Source: Verrucomicrobiales bacterium
Lineage (GTDB): Bacteria; Verrucomicrobiota; Verrucomicrobiia; Limisphaerales; JAYPXF01
Assembly (NCBI GenBank): GCA_002715965.1
Contig: PBAL01000086.1
Span: forward strand, 119,510 to 183,509
Length of the DNA stretch: 64,000 bases
Direction: 5' to 3'
Below, piece after piece: positions 45,561-54,571 of this stretch; position 1 is the first letter of the stretch, and the number at the start of each line of letters is the position of its first letter. The notes below the pieces were generated by a model. The model searched no databases, was not told the DNA's origin, and saw nothing but the letters and a program-made list of their open reading frames with translations. Position numbers and translations under genes: made by a program.

Positions 45561-46556
45561 ATGCCCCGCGCACTCATTACCGGAATCACGGGTCAAGACG
45601 GTTCGTACCTGACCGAACTCCTGCTGGAACAAGGATATCAGGTCCATGGCGTCGTCCGGCGCACCAGTTCCCTGGATCGCTCACGTCTGCACGATCTCTA
45701 CCACGATCCGAACGTTTACGGCAAAAGCCTCTTCCTGCATTATGCCGAGCTCGATGACGCGACCACCTTCCGGCGCGTACTAGGCACGGCTTCACCGGAC
45801 GAGATTTATCACCTGGCCGGACAAAGCCACGTTGGGCTGAGTTTCGAAATCCCCGAATCCACCTGCAAAATGACCGGCATGGCGACGCTTCGCCTGCTGG
45901 AAATGATTCAGGATCAGGAAAAAGTCCCGCGCTTCTTCCACGCTGCTTCCAGCGAAATCTTTGGGAAGCCAGCAGAGCTTCCACAGAACGAGAAGACACC
46001 GTTCAAGCCCGTGAACCCCTATGGCGCGTCCAAGGCATTCGCGACCAATATGGTCAGCATCTACCGAAACACCTTCGGCGTGTTCGGCGTGAACGGCATC
46101 ATGTTCAACCACGAATCGCCACGCCGTGGTGAAAACTTCGTGACCCGGAAGATCTGCCGAGCCGCGGCCGCCATCAAGCTCGGCAAGCAAAACGAACTGC
46201 TCCTTGGCGACACCTCCGCCAAACGCGACTGGGGCCACGCCCGCGATTACGTCCGGGGCATGTGGTTGTCCCTCCAGCACACCACCGCCGAGGATTACGT
46301 GTTTGCCACCGGCCACCTGCACAGTGTCCAGGACGTCGTGGACACCGCGTTCAAGACCGTCAACCTGAACCCCGGCGATTACGTCCGCCAAGACCAGCGC
46401 TTCATGCGCCCTACCGAACCGCAACGCCTCGTCGGCGATCCCACCAAGGCCAAACGCCTTCTCAACTGGGAACCCTCCACCTCCTTCCACGACATGATCG
46501 AGGAAATGACCCAGATCGAGATGAAACGTCTCGACGGCGAATACGTAAAAGACTGA
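45561..46556 (+). CDS. GDP-mannose 4,6-dehydratase paralogue
   Basis: A second Gmd-family protein of 331 residues, parallel to its neighbour along the whole length. It has GITGQDGSYL, SSEIFGK, YGASKAFA (YxxxK) and the diagnostic NHESPRRGENFVTRKICR. Substrate-loop residues differ from the first copy (PVNPYGASKAFATNMV against SPYACAKVFSYWITVN), which suggests distinct substrates or a hetero-oligomer. It lies in the same operon. GDP-4-keto-6-deoxymannose can go on to fucose, rhamnose or perosamine; no gene for the next step is in the window. Confidence 0.93.
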   Translation: MPRALITGITGQDGSYLTELLLEQGYQVHGVVRRTSSLDRSRLHDLYHDPNVYGKSLFLHYAELDDATTFRRVLGTASPDEIYHLAGQSHVGLSFEIPESTCKMTGMATLRLLEMIQDQEKVPRFFHAASSEIFGKPAELPQNEKTPFKPVNPYGASKAFATNMVSIYRNTFGVFGVNGIMFNHESPRRGENFVTRKICRAAAAIKLGKQNELLLGDTSAKRDWGHARDYVRGMWLSLQHTTAEDYVFATGHLHSVQDVVDTAFKTVNLNPGDYVRQDQRFMRPTEPQRLVGDPTKAKRLLNWEPSTSFHDMIEEMTQIEMKRLDGEYVKD

Positions 46557-46657
46557 CGTCGCGCGATGTCCCCGCGGTGTGGATCAAAGCTGGTGGCAAT
46601 CAAGCACTACGCGACAAGAAATTCCCCGTTTGACAGTAATCCTGCGACAGCACAACT

Positions 46658-46680
46658 TCCCTCTCCCAACGGGAGAGGGA
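46658..46680. repeat. 10-bp perfect hairpin (TCCCTCTCCC), REP-like
   Basis: TCCCTCTCCC at 46658-46667 and GGGAGAGGGA at 46671-46680 form a perfect stem with a three-base AAC loop. It is followed by TTGAGGGTGAGGGAGA, a sequence typical of dispersed bacterial hairpins. It lies about 100 bases after the second gmd gene and could act as a terminator there, although no T-run follows. Confidence 0.6.
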
Positions 46681-46700
46681 TTGAGGGTGAGGGAGAAAAC

Positions 46701-46838
46701 ATGCAACCGGACCTGCGCAAACAACAGATGCGCCGCATGGAATGGGAACACAACCGCTCCAACAATCCGCCCGAGAACAAGAGCCTCAAGGAATTCAAGA
46801 GCCGCCCTGAGTTCGACGAGAAATCCAAGCAGAAGTAA
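46701..46838 (+). CDS. Small charged protein, 45 residues
   Basis: A short frame with ATG at 46701 after a GGGAGA ribosome-binding-like sequence. The product is highly hydrophilic: about 30% Lys/Arg and many Glu/Asn, with one Trp and no cysteine (MQPDLRKQQMRRMEWEHNRS at the start). The composition is like that of small basic nucleic-acid-associated or ribosome-linked proteins, but no family is recognised. The upstream GC-rich hairpin may supply the Shine-Dalgarno-like bases by chance, so the call is uncertain. Confidence 0.4.
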   Translation: MQPDLRKQQMRRMEWEHNRSNNPPENKSLKEFKSRPEFDEKSKQK

Positions 46839-46969
46839 CAGTCCAGCGCGGCACAGGCGCCCGTCTGTGACTGGCTGGCCAGGGTCTGTTCGAAGGCTCG
46901 ATTTCCAGCAGATCACCGAAGGAAGCCTGATTCCCAACATCGATCATTGCTGGCAGCGGACGTCTGTCG

Positions 46970-48415
46970 CTATGCCACGATCGGTTTCACCACATGTCCA
47001 TGGACATCGGTGAGCCGGAAGCGCCGGCCCTGGAAGCGGTAGGTCAGTCGTTCGTGATCGATTCCAAGCAGATGCAGCAAGGTCGCGTGGAAGTCGTGAA
47101 TGTGCACGCCGTTCTCCGCGATGTTGTAGCAGAAGTCGTCGGTCTTGCCGTAGCTGACGCCCGGCTTGATGCCTCCACCCGCCATCCAATAGGAGAAGCA
47201 ACGTGGATGATGATCGCGTCCAAAACTCTTTTCGGTGAGCTTGCCTTGGCAGTAGCTGGTGCGGCCAAATTCACCGCCCCAAATCACCAGCGTGTCATCG
47301 AGTAGCCCGCGACGTTTCAGATCCTTCACCAATGCAGCCGCAGGTCGATCGACTTCCTTGCACTGGCTTCCGATGCGACCGGGCAATCCACCATGTTGAT
47401 CCCAACCCGGGTGATAAAGCTGGATGAAGCGCACACCGCGTTCGGCAAGGCGTCTCGCGAGAAGACAGTTGGCGGCAAAGGACCCGGGCTTCTCAATATC
47501 GAGCCCATAGCTCTGCATGATCTCGGATGATTCACCCTTCATGTCCATGACCTCCGGGACGGAAGCCTGCATGCGGTAGGACATTTCGTATTGGGCAATG
47601 CGCGTCTCGATCTCCGGATCGCCGGTTGCAGCGAGCTGGATCTGATGAAGTTCGTTGAGACGATCCAGCATCTTGCGACGGCCTGCTGCATCGATGCCTG
47701 CCGGGTTGTTCAGATAAAGCACGGGATCTTTGCCGGAACGGAAACGAACGCCTTGGAAACGCGAGGGCAGAAAACCGTTTCCCCACATGCGGGCTCCCAA
47801 TGGTTGACCGCCTTTGCCCGCCGTTTTCAACACGACGAAAGCGGGCAGGTCTTCGTTTGCCGCGCCGAGCCCGTAATGTAACCAGGCACCTATGCTCGGA
47901 CGTCCCGGAAATGGCGAACCGGTCTGCATGAAGGTGACGCCCGGACCGTGATTGATCGCCTCGGTGTACATCGACTTCACAAAGCAGAGGTCATCTGCAA
48001 TCGCGGAGAGGTGCGGCAATCGATCACACAGCCATGCGCCGGATTGGCCGTGTTGTTCGAACTTGAAGGGCGATCCGGCCATGGGAAGGGAGGCCTGGTT
48101 TCCGGACATCGCGGTCAGGCGTTGGTTGCCCCGAATGGAGGGAGGAAGTTCCTCACCATGCCTTTTGTTCAACACTGGCTTGTAATCATAGAGGTCCATC
48201 TGCGACGGCCCACCGCTCATGAAGAGATAGATCACGCGCTTGGCCTTGCCGGGGAAGTGTGGCGCGCGGAGTGATCCGGAGTCGCTCGAAGCGCCCGCGG
48301 AACGCGCCAGCAGATCTGACAAGGCGATCCCGCCGAGGCCCATGCCGAAGCGGTTGAGCAATTGTCGGCGGCTGAGGCCGAAACTGGACTCATGTCCGGT
48401 GCAAAGAGAGGTCAT
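46970..48415 (-). CDS. DUF1501 family protein, second copy
   Basis: A 481-residue DUF1501 protein; ATG at 48415 overlaps the toxin gene stop as ATGA, so this start is preferred over ATG 48427. The twin-arginine-type signal contains SRRQLLNRFGMG. Family motifs: RVIYLFMSGGPSQMDLYDYK, ERGVRFIQLYHPGWDQHGG, VIWGGEFGRTSYCQGK and DHHPRCFSYWMAGGG. The ending HDFHATLLHLLGIDHERLTY is shared with the copy at 9300. It pairs with the large cytochrome protein at 48953, separated by a toxin-antitoxin pair. Confidence 0.93.
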   Translation of the reverse strand: MTSLCTGHESSFGLSRRQLLNRFGMGLGGIALSDLLARSAGASSDSGSLRAPHFPGKAKRVIYLFMSGGPSQMDLYDYKPVLNKRHGEELPPSIRGNQRLTAMSGNQASLPMAGSPFKFEQHGQSGAWLCDRLPHLSAIADDLCFVKSMYTEAINHGPGVTFMQTGSPFPGRPSIGAWLHYGLGAANEDLPAFVVLKTAGKGGQPLGARMWGNGFLPSRFQGVRFRSGKDPVLYLNNPAGIDAAGRRKMLDRLNELHQIQLAATGDPEIETRIAQYEMSYRMQASVPEVMDMKGESSEIMQSYGLDIEKPGSFAANCLLARRLAERGVRFIQLYHPGWDQHGGLPGRIGSQCKEVDRPAAALVKDLKRRGLLDDTLVIWGGEFGRTSYCQGKLTEKSFGRDHHPRCFSYWMAGGGIKPGVSYGKTDDFCYNIAENGVHIHDFHATLLHLLGIDHERLTYRFQGRRFRLTDVHGHVVKPIVA

Positions 48416-48729
48416 ACTTTCAGCCATTTCCGTATTGTTTCATCTACCTTCTGAATCTGCTCGTCAGACAACTGCCCGACTCGCCTCTCGAAGACTTTGG
48501 GAGGCACTGCGAAAAGGCACTGAACATGGAATGCGCCGGGCTTCAGCCCTGGCACTTTGACGTCCACCTCAAAACTCGCGCCTCGTGGCGACGTGGTGTG
48601 TGGAATAACAGTGGGCAGAGCGTAGTCCGCATCTCCAAACGAACCACTCACCATGAACACCGGACGATACTTGGCCGCGATCCCAAGATCCGCCCACCAA
48701 ATCTCTCCACGTGTCGGATCACTCGGCAT
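48412..48729 (-). CDS. MazF/PemK-type toxin
   Basis: A 105-residue endoribonuclease-like toxin. The N-terminal RGEIWWADLG with the following RPVFMVSG matches the MazF/PemK core, and VIPHTTSPRGASFEVDV continues it. The motif QLSDEQIQKVDETIRKWL closes the C-terminal helix. It overlaps the antitoxin gene by 11 bases at its start and the DUF1501 gene (ATGA) at its end. The pair is thus placed inside a metabolic operon. Activity is inferred from the family only. Confidence 0.88.
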   Translation of the reverse strand: MPSDPTRGEIWWADLGIAAKYRPVFMVSGSFGDADYALPTVIPHTTSPRGASFEVDVKVPGLKPGAFHVQCLFAVPPKVFERRVGQLSDEQIQKVDETIRKWLKV

Positions 48730-48907
48730 CGTCCCAAACGCGGCCAGCCAACGCTATCTGGTCGTCTTCTGACCATGTTCCGTGGAAATCGTCATAGACC
48801 AACCCTTCACCGCGGTCCCGATAGAGGCGGTGAATGAAGCCTTCTATTTCTTTCAACTTATTCGTCGAAAGTTCGCTCAGTGAGGTTTCAAGGTCCGAAA
48901 TGCTCAT
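48719..48907 (-). CDS. Antitoxin partner of MazF-type toxin
   Basis: A 62-residue acidic protein starting at ATG 48907, preceded by GGAG nine bases upstream. SDLETSLSELSTNKLKEIEG is a helical segment, and RLYRDRGEGLVYDDFHGTWS includes acidic, aromatic residues likely to bind the toxin. There is no obvious DNA-binding motif of AbrB or MetJ type. Position, size and overlap with the toxin gene make the assignment likely; the family is not recognised by name. Confidence 0.75.
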   Translation of the reverse strand: MSISDLETSLSELSTNKLKEIEGFIHRLYRDRGEGLVYDDFHGTWSEDDQIALAGRVWDDAE

Positions 48908-48952
48908 GTCATCAATCTCCACCAAAGATACAGTTTCGTAAACTCATTCAGC

Positions 48953-51900
48953 TCAACGTTTTACCACGCATTCGTCGTGGCTCAGCAGTGCGGTGGCGAC
49001 CACGTTCAGCGCCGCCAGTTGGTTCGGGTCGAGCCCTTTCTTTGTCGCAGCCTTCCCGGTCTTCAGAAATTGCCCGGCGCGTCCGGCCTTGGACGTGAAA
49101 TCTTTGAGCTGTTCTTCGAACATCCGGTCGATGACGCGTTGTTCCGCAGCGTTTGGTTTGCGGCTGGTAAGAACACGAAACATCCATCGGACAGCGGCAT
49201 TGGGATCGGATTCATCCAACGCGCGTTCGGCAAGCTTGCGGGCGGCCTCAACGAATTGGGGATCATTCATGAACACGAAGGCCTGCAAAGGTGTGGCGGT
49301 CGTTTCGCGCGTGACGCTGCAAACATCACGACGCGCGGCATCCAGGGCCATCATTACCGGCGCGGGGGCTGTGCGTTTCCAATAGGTGTAGAGGCTTCTG
49401 CGATAGAGGCCCTCGCCTTTATCCGGTGTGGCCGGCTTGAAGGCCTCTTTCACTTCGTAGGGTTTTACGGATTGGCCGCCCACTTTGGGAACCAGCAGGC
49501 CGCTGAGGAAGAGCGCGTTGTCGCGAATCATCTCGGCGGGAAGGCGGTAGCGACGGGCGCGGCCGAGCAGGATGTTTTCCGGGTCTTTGTTCAACAATTC
49601 CTTGGTCGCGATCGAGCTCTGGCGGTAGGCGGTGGACATGACGAACTGTTTGATGAGGCGCTTGAGATCCCAGCTGTTCTCCATGAAATCCGCAGCAAGC
49701 CAGTCGAGCAGTTCCGGATGAGTTGGCAAGGCGCCCTGGCTGCCGAAGTCATTCGCGGTCTTCACCAATCCACGGCCGAAGATCATCTGCCAATAGCGAT
49801 TCACCGTGACTCGCGCAGTAAGCGGGTTGTCCCGGCTCGTCAGCCACTCCGCCAGTCCGAGGCGATTCTTTGGTGCTTTGCCGGGGAATTCGTGAAGCGA
49901 TGCCGGCGTGATGCTGGAGACCTGGTCCCGGCGCGCGTCATAGGCACCACGATGAAGCAGATAGGTCTGCCGCTCCACCATCTCCTGCATGACCATGATC
50001 TCCGGAATTCTGTCCACGATATCGGTGGCCTTCTTCCGTGCCGCCTGAAGCGCGGCTCGCAACTCGGTGAGTTCGGGATGATTTCCGAGGAAATAGTCGA
50101 GCAGGTGATTTCGAAGTTTTTGCGAACCCAGCGCAGCGACAAGAGAACCCGGATTCATAACGTCTCTTATCTCGAATTCGGAAAGTTCGCGTTCGAAGAC
50201 CTTGAACTCGTCGACCAGCCCGTTCTTGAAGCCGACGTCGCGGAAGCGTTGACCGATGGCGATTGTATCCCCGCCCCCGCCGGTGATGTTCTTGGTCAGC
50301 TTGTCCCGAACCGTTTCCTGCCTGGCCGGCTTGCCATTGATCCACAGCTGGAGACCACTCGCGCGGCTGGACCCATCGTAAGTGAGACTGACATGAATCC
50401 ACTCGTTCGTCGGTAAGATCTCCGTCGTCTTGATGCTGATTGAATTGCCCGGCCAGAAATGGATGAGTGATGCCTGAAGCCGGCCGTCCAGAATGAGGAG
50501 TTCGTATCCGCGACTGGCCGCGTCCGTCCAAGCGCGTGAGCGGTGGAAGACAACGGAACGCTCGAACTGTTCCGGGCTGTTGATCCAGCAAGCAATGCTG
50601 AAGGCCTGATTGCGCGTGAAGTTGCCGACCTTGAGGTTCACGGCATCGTCACCCGACAGCTTGATTCCCTTGCCACGTCTGCCCTCGACGGTGGGATTGT
50701 TGCCAGATGCGCTCCCGGGCAGGTCAGGGCGGATTGCATTCGGAATGATGCCTCCAATTCGATCGTCGAAGCTGAAGGAACCGACCAATCCACCAATGGC
50801 GGCCTGTCGCTTCTCTTTCGCCCAAGCGGGGAAGGTCTTCGTGACACGTTCGGTTGCGTCCTTGAGTTTCTGTTCTGCCAAGCGGACGGCTGCCTTCGAA
50901 TCGGTCAGCTTCTTTCGGTGATCGTCTGTTCGAAGTTGCAACGTGGGTGTCGGGACCGAGGGAGTGAAATACGAGTAAAGGCCAGCCTCATCGATGTTGT
51001 CGAAAAACGAAGTCAGCCCATAAAACTCCTTCTGCGAGATCGGATCGTATTTGTGGTCGTGGCACTTGGAGCATTCCATCGTCAAGCCAAGGAAAGCGGT
51101 CGCGAAGGTCTGCGTGCGATCCGAGACGTACTCGATCCGGAACTCCTCAGGGACGCTGCCACCTTCAACCTTTTGTGGATGGAGACGATTGAACGCAGTG
51201 GCGAGAATCTGATCTTCAGTCGCATTCGGAATCAAGTCACCTGCGACCTGTTCGGTGATGAATTGCGAATAGGGCAGGTTCTTGTCAAAGGCCTTGATCA
51301 CCCAATCGCGATAGGGCCAGACGAAGCGATCGCGGTCGACCTGGTAGCCGTAGGTGTCCGAGTAGCGCGCGACATCCATCCACTCGCTGGTCATGCGTTC
51401 GGCATAGGTGGTTCGCGAGAGGTAGTCGTCGACAATATTCTCGAATGCCTTGGGCGTCTTGTCCTTCAGGAAGGCATCGATCTCTTCAAGCGTTGGTGGC
51501 AGACCCGTAATATCGAACGCGACGCGCCGGATCAGCTTCTCCTTGGAGGCATCTTTCGCGTAGCCATAACCCTCCTGCTCGAGTCGGGCGAGGACGAAGG
51601 CGTCGATGGCATTGCGTCGTCGCGCACGATTCTTTACCGCAGGCTCAACAGGTTTCTCGATTCGCTGGAAAGCCCAATGTCCCGTGTATTCCGCGCCTTG
51701 ATCGATCCATGCCTTCAGCTTTTCCCGATCCGCGACTGAAAGCGGATTCTTCTTCTCGGGGGGGGGCATGACTTCATCGGGATCCGTGGAAAAAATCCGG
51801 CGGACGACCTCACTCTTCGTGGAGTTACCCGCGGCGATTGGGATGATACCATCCCGTGGGCGGATGGCCTCGTCGCGGATGTCCAATCGCAAGCCGCCCT

Positions 51901-52045
51901 TCTGCGTCGCCTTGTCCGGTCCGTGGCATTGGAAGCACTTGTCTGAAAGAATCGGGCGGATGTCCGTGGCAAAACCCAAGTCGGCGGCCATGCCGGATTG
52001 ACCGGTGATCAGCCCGCAGATTGCGATTGCCACGTTGAATTTCAT
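48953..52045 (-). CDS. PSCyt1-DUF1549-LamG-DUF1553 protein
   Basis: Large secreted protein of 1030 residues; ATG at 52045 gives a signal peptide (MKFNVAIAICGLITGQSGMA). Order: cytochrome c-like PSCyt1 with C37-x-x-C40-H41, DUF1549 beginning RNAIDAFVLARLEQEGYGYA, then a LamG-like domain of about 170 residues. The LamG part has FSIACWINSPEQFERSVVFH and NEWIHVSLTYDGSSRASGLQ. DUF1553 follows with SRDNPLTARVTVNRYW. The first operon copy lacks the LamG insertion (771 residues). The domain is likely a carbohydrate-binding module. It is transcribed divergently from the WD40 protein gene, with 82 bases between starts. Confidence 0.93.
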   Translation of the reverse strand: MKFNVAIAICGLITGQSGMAADLGFATDIRPILSDKCFQCHGPDKATQKGGLRLDIRDEAIRPRDGIIPIAAGNSTKSEVVRRIFSTDPDEVMPPPEKKNPLSVADREKLKAWIDQGAEYTGHWAFQRIEKPVEPAVKNRARRRNAIDAFVLARLEQEGYGYAKDASKEKLIRRVAFDITGLPPTLEEIDAFLKDKTPKAFENIVDDYLSRTTYAERMTSEWMDVARYSDTYGYQVDRDRFVWPYRDWVIKAFDKNLPYSQFITEQVAGDLIPNATEDQILATAFNRLHPQKVEGGSVPEEFRIEYVSDRTQTFATAFLGLTMECSKCHDHKYDPISQKEFYGLTSFFDNIDEAGLYSYFTPSVPTPTLQLRTDDHRKKLTDSKAAVRLAEQKLKDATERVTKTFPAWAKEKRQAAIGGLVGSFSFDDRIGGIIPNAIRPDLPGSASGNNPTVEGRRGKGIKLSGDDAVNLKVGNFTRNQAFSIACWINSPEQFERSVVFHRSRAWTDAASRGYELLILDGRLQASLIHFWPGNSISIKTTEILPTNEWIHVSLTYDGSSRASGLQLWINGKPARQETVRDKLTKNITGGGGDTIAIGQRFRDVGFKNGLVDEFKVFERELSEFEIRDVMNPGSLVAALGSQKLRNHLLDYFLGNHPELTELRAALQAARKKATDIVDRIPEIMVMQEMVERQTYLLHRGAYDARRDQVSSITPASLHEFPGKAPKNRLGLAEWLTSRDNPLTARVTVNRYWQMIFGRGLVKTANDFGSQGALPTHPELLDWLAADFMENSWDLKRLIKQFVMSTAYRQSSIATKELLNKDPENILLGRARRYRLPAEMIRDNALFLSGLLVPKVGGQSVKPYEVKEAFKPATPDKGEGLYRRSLYTYWKRTAPAPVMMALDAARRDVCSVTRETTATPLQAFVFMNDPQFVEAARKLAERALDESDPNAAVRWMFRVLTSRKPNAAEQRVIDRMFEEQLKDFTSKAGRAGQFLKTGKAATKKGLDPNQLAALNVVATALLSHDECVVKR

Positions 52046-52127
52046 CACGGGATGATTGCGCGCATCGCGGGCTTCTGAAAAGCGAACAATTGAAGTCACC
52101 GTTCACACAGTCCGTCTACCAAGCATC

Positions 52128-53474
52128 ATGATCAAGTTCGTGATTATAAAACTCATCTGCGCAGCAACTCTGGCGTCGTTGACCGGCGCCGTGTCTGCAG
52201 CGGACCTGCATGGATTGAGGGTGCTGAGCGACAACTGCTTCCGTTGCCACGGTGCGGAGAAACGCAAGGGTGACCTGGTGCTGGACTCCCGCGAGGGGAT
52301 GATGAAAGGAGGGGATACCGGCGATGTGATCGATCTGGATTCACCGGCGGAAAGCATGATCTACAAATTGTTGGCCAAGAACGCCGATCCACACATGCCT
52401 CCGAAGAAGCAGCTCAGCGACGCTGAGATTGAGGCAGTGAAGGATTGGATCAAGGGAGGCGCGAAGTGGGACAAGAAGGTCTTGGAAGAAGCACCGGTCA
52501 AGGCGATCATATGGGCAAATCTACCGGATATCTATCGGCCTGTGGCAGCGGTTGCCGCGTCGAAGACACATTTCGCCGTCGGGCGTGGAAACGTGGTGGA
52601 GGTGTTCAAACCGGGCGAAAAGGAGCCGCAGCGGATCAAAGAATTGAAGGGACACCGCGACGTGGTCCAGTCGCTGGCCTTCAGCCCCGATGGCAAGCAC
52701 CTGGCCTCGGGTGGATTCCGTCGGCTGGTTTTGTGGAACGTCGACTCGGGGAAGGAAGGACGGACGATTGACGAGGGTTTCAATGGACGCGTAACCGCGC
52801 TGACCTTCGCTGGAGAGGGCAGGTTTCTGGTAGCTGCGGACAGCCTGGCGACGCGTTCCGGGCGTCTGCATGTATTCGACACCAAGGAACGCAAGCGCAT
52901 CAAGACGATCAAGGCGCATGCCGATGCGATCTACTCATTGAGCACAAGTGTCGATGGCAACTTCGTTGTGAGCGCGAGCGCGGACAAATTGGCGAAGACA
53001 TGGCGAGTGAAAGATTGGGAGCGTTCCGGGACTTTTGAGGGGCATACCGGATACGTGTTTGATGCGGGTTTCAGTCCGAAAGGTGATCGGCTGGCCACGG
53101 TGAGTGCGGATACCAAGGTGAAAATCTGGGACGTGAAGACGCGCAAGCAGATCAGCGAGTTCAACTCCGGAACGGAGCTGGCACTCACCGGGATCTTCTG
53201 GATGCTCGATCCGGGGAAGGAAAAACCCAAGGACGACGAGAATTGGATCATCGCCATCAGCGAAGACGGCAAACCGCGGGCCTACACGAACCTGGTCCTC
53301 CACGACGGGCAACAACGATCCACCGGCGCCAAGATGCGAACCTGGTCGGGAGCCGAAGGTGAATTGACCGCACTGGCTTACTCACCTGCGAACAAGCAGG
53401 TCATCACCGGAGACAGCCATGGAGGGGTCGGCATCTGGGATATCAAGGGGAAGCTGTTAAAGCGTCTGGAATGA
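52128..53474 (+). CDS. PSCyt1 cytochrome c-WD40 fusion, secreted
   Basis: A 448-residue protein with a signal peptide ending GAVSA (ATG at 52128). PSCyt1 cytochrome domain: heme motif C37-x-x-C40-H41 and MPPKKQLSDAEIEAVKDWIK, residues about 28-120. A WD40 beta-propeller (about 140-448) follows, with repeats HRDVVQSLAFSPDGKHLASG, AHADAIYSLSTSVDGNFVVS, GHTGYVFDAGFSPKGDRLAT and the closing GVGIWDIKG. A common PVC protein whose role is uncertain; it likely forms a periplasmic complex with the divergent PSCyt1-DUF1549 protein. Confidence 0.93.
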   Translation: MIKFVIIKLICAATLASLTGAVSAADLHGLRVLSDNCFRCHGAEKRKGDLVLDSREGMMKGGDTGDVIDLDSPAESMIYKLLAKNADPHMPPKKQLSDAEIEAVKDWIKGGAKWDKKVLEEAPVKAIIWANLPDIYRPVAAVAASKTHFAVGRGNVVEVFKPGEKEPQRIKELKGHRDVVQSLAFSPDGKHLASGGFRRLVLWNVDSGKEGRTIDEGFNGRVTALTFAGEGRFLVAADSLATRSGRLHVFDTKERKRIKTIKAHADAIYSLSTSVDGNFVVSASADKLAKTWRVKDWERSGTFEGHTGYVFDAGFSPKGDRLATVSADTKVKIWDVKTRKQISEFNSGTELALTGIFWMLDPGKEKPKDDENWIIAISEDGKPRAYTNLVLHDGQQRSTGAKMRTWSGAEGELTALAYSPANKQVITGDSHGGVGIWDIKGKLLKRLE

Positions 53475-53479
53475 GGTGC

Positions 53480-53542
53480 AGCAACAAGCGTGAGCGAGCA
53501 GGGCTTGGGCTTGCGCGGGTCTGCTCGCACACGCTCGCTGCT
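53480..53542. repeat. 22-bp inverted repeat between convergent genes
   Basis: AGCAACAAGCGTGAGCGAGC (53480-53499, arm to 53501) pairs with CTGCTCGCACACGCTCGCTG (53521-53540, arm to 53542) at 19 of 22 positions, with a 19-base loop. It stands 6 bases after the WD40 gene stop and 28 bases from the stop of the convergent aldo/keto reductase gene. It probably forms a bidirectional terminator or REP-type hairpin. No U-run is present. Confidence 0.6.
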
Positions 53543-53569
53543 ACATCGTTGCGTCGAACTCAGGTCAGC

Positions 53570-54571
53570 TCAGCGGTAGCGTGAATTCTCTCCGCCATCC
53601 CACATGTCGGGATTGGGACCAAGGGCTTCCATTAGTTTTTCCGTCGCATCATCCAATACATTCATGGCGTCGGCAGAGAGTGGATTGCCGATGCGCGCAA
53701 CGTTGTCCCGCAGTTGCGCCTCGTTTCGGGCTCCGGCAATGACGCTGGTGATGCCTTCCTGCTGGATGGTCCACGCCAATGCCACATCGGCCATCTCGCG
53801 TCCGAGGCCATTGGCGATTTCCTCGATCTGACGCAAAGCCTCGAATGTTTCCTCTTCGCAACCCGGTTCGCCATGTCGCGCCAGCGGGCGCTCGGTGGTG
53901 AAGTGCCTTGAGCGAGCGCGGCCATCGGGCACTTCGGCTGATGACTTGTATTTGCCGGCCAGCATGCCATGCATGAGCGGGCTGTAGACGAGCACGCCAA
54001 TTTCGTCTTCACGGCAGCGAGGGAGGATCATGTCCTCGATCATGCGCCATAGGAGATTGTAAGGCAGTTGGTTGGTGATCGGCTTTTGCAGGTCGGTGAC
54101 GTCATCCATGTGCAGGAGGCCGGCATTGCAAACCCCGATGTGGCCTACCTTGCCCTGCTCCTGCAGTTTCACCATCGCCTCCCAGCTGTCCGAGAGCGGG
54201 ATTTCCTGGTTGCCCCAGTGGGTCTGGTAGAGATCGATGTAGTCCGTCTGCAGGCGCTGGAGCGAGGCCTCGCATTCGGCGACTACTTCCTCTGGCTTCA
54301 TCTTCGCAGGCGGGACTTTGCTGGCGACGACGAGTTTTTCGCGAAGGTTGTTGTTGGACATCACGCGCCCGAGGAGATTCTCGCTCGCGCCGTCGCCGTA
54401 GACCGGCGCGGTGTCGAAGAAGTTCACACCTGAATCCACCGCGGCGAGCATGGCCTGGATGGACTCCTCTTCGATGCGGTCGCCCCAATGAAAGTCAGAC
54501 GCGACACCCCAGCAGCCGAAGCAGAGCTGGGAAACGGTGAGATCGGTGTTTGGCAAAGCGACCTGTTTCAT
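53570..54571 (-). CDS. Aldo/keto reductase
   Basis: NAD(P)H-dependent reductase of 333 residues. ATG at 54571 (MKQVALPNTDLTVSQLCFGC) is preferred to the upstream frame extension. The catalytic tetrad is present: D53 and Y58 in FFDTAPVYGDGASEN, K85 in ASKVPP, H118 in YQTHWG. The C-terminal cofactor region TSVIAGARNEAQLRDNVA matches the YajO/Gcy-like subfamily. The substrate is not known. It converges on the WD40 gene. Confidence 0.93.
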   Translation of the reverse strand: MKQVALPNTDLTVSQLCFGCWGVASDFHWGDRIEEESIQAMLAAVDSGVNFFDTAPVYGDGASENLLGRVMSNNNLREKLVVASKVPPAKMKPEEVVAECEASLQRLQTDYIDLYQTHWGNQEIPLSDSWEAMVKLQEQGKVGHIGVCNAGLLHMDDVTDLQKPITNQLPYNLLWRMIEDMILPRCREDEIGVLVYSPLMHGMLAGKYKSSAEVPDGRARSRHFTTERPLARHGEPGCEEETFEALRQIEEIANGLGREMADVALAWTIQQEGITSVIAGARNEAQLRDNVARIGNPLSADAMNVLDDATEKLMEALGPNPDMWDGGENSRYR

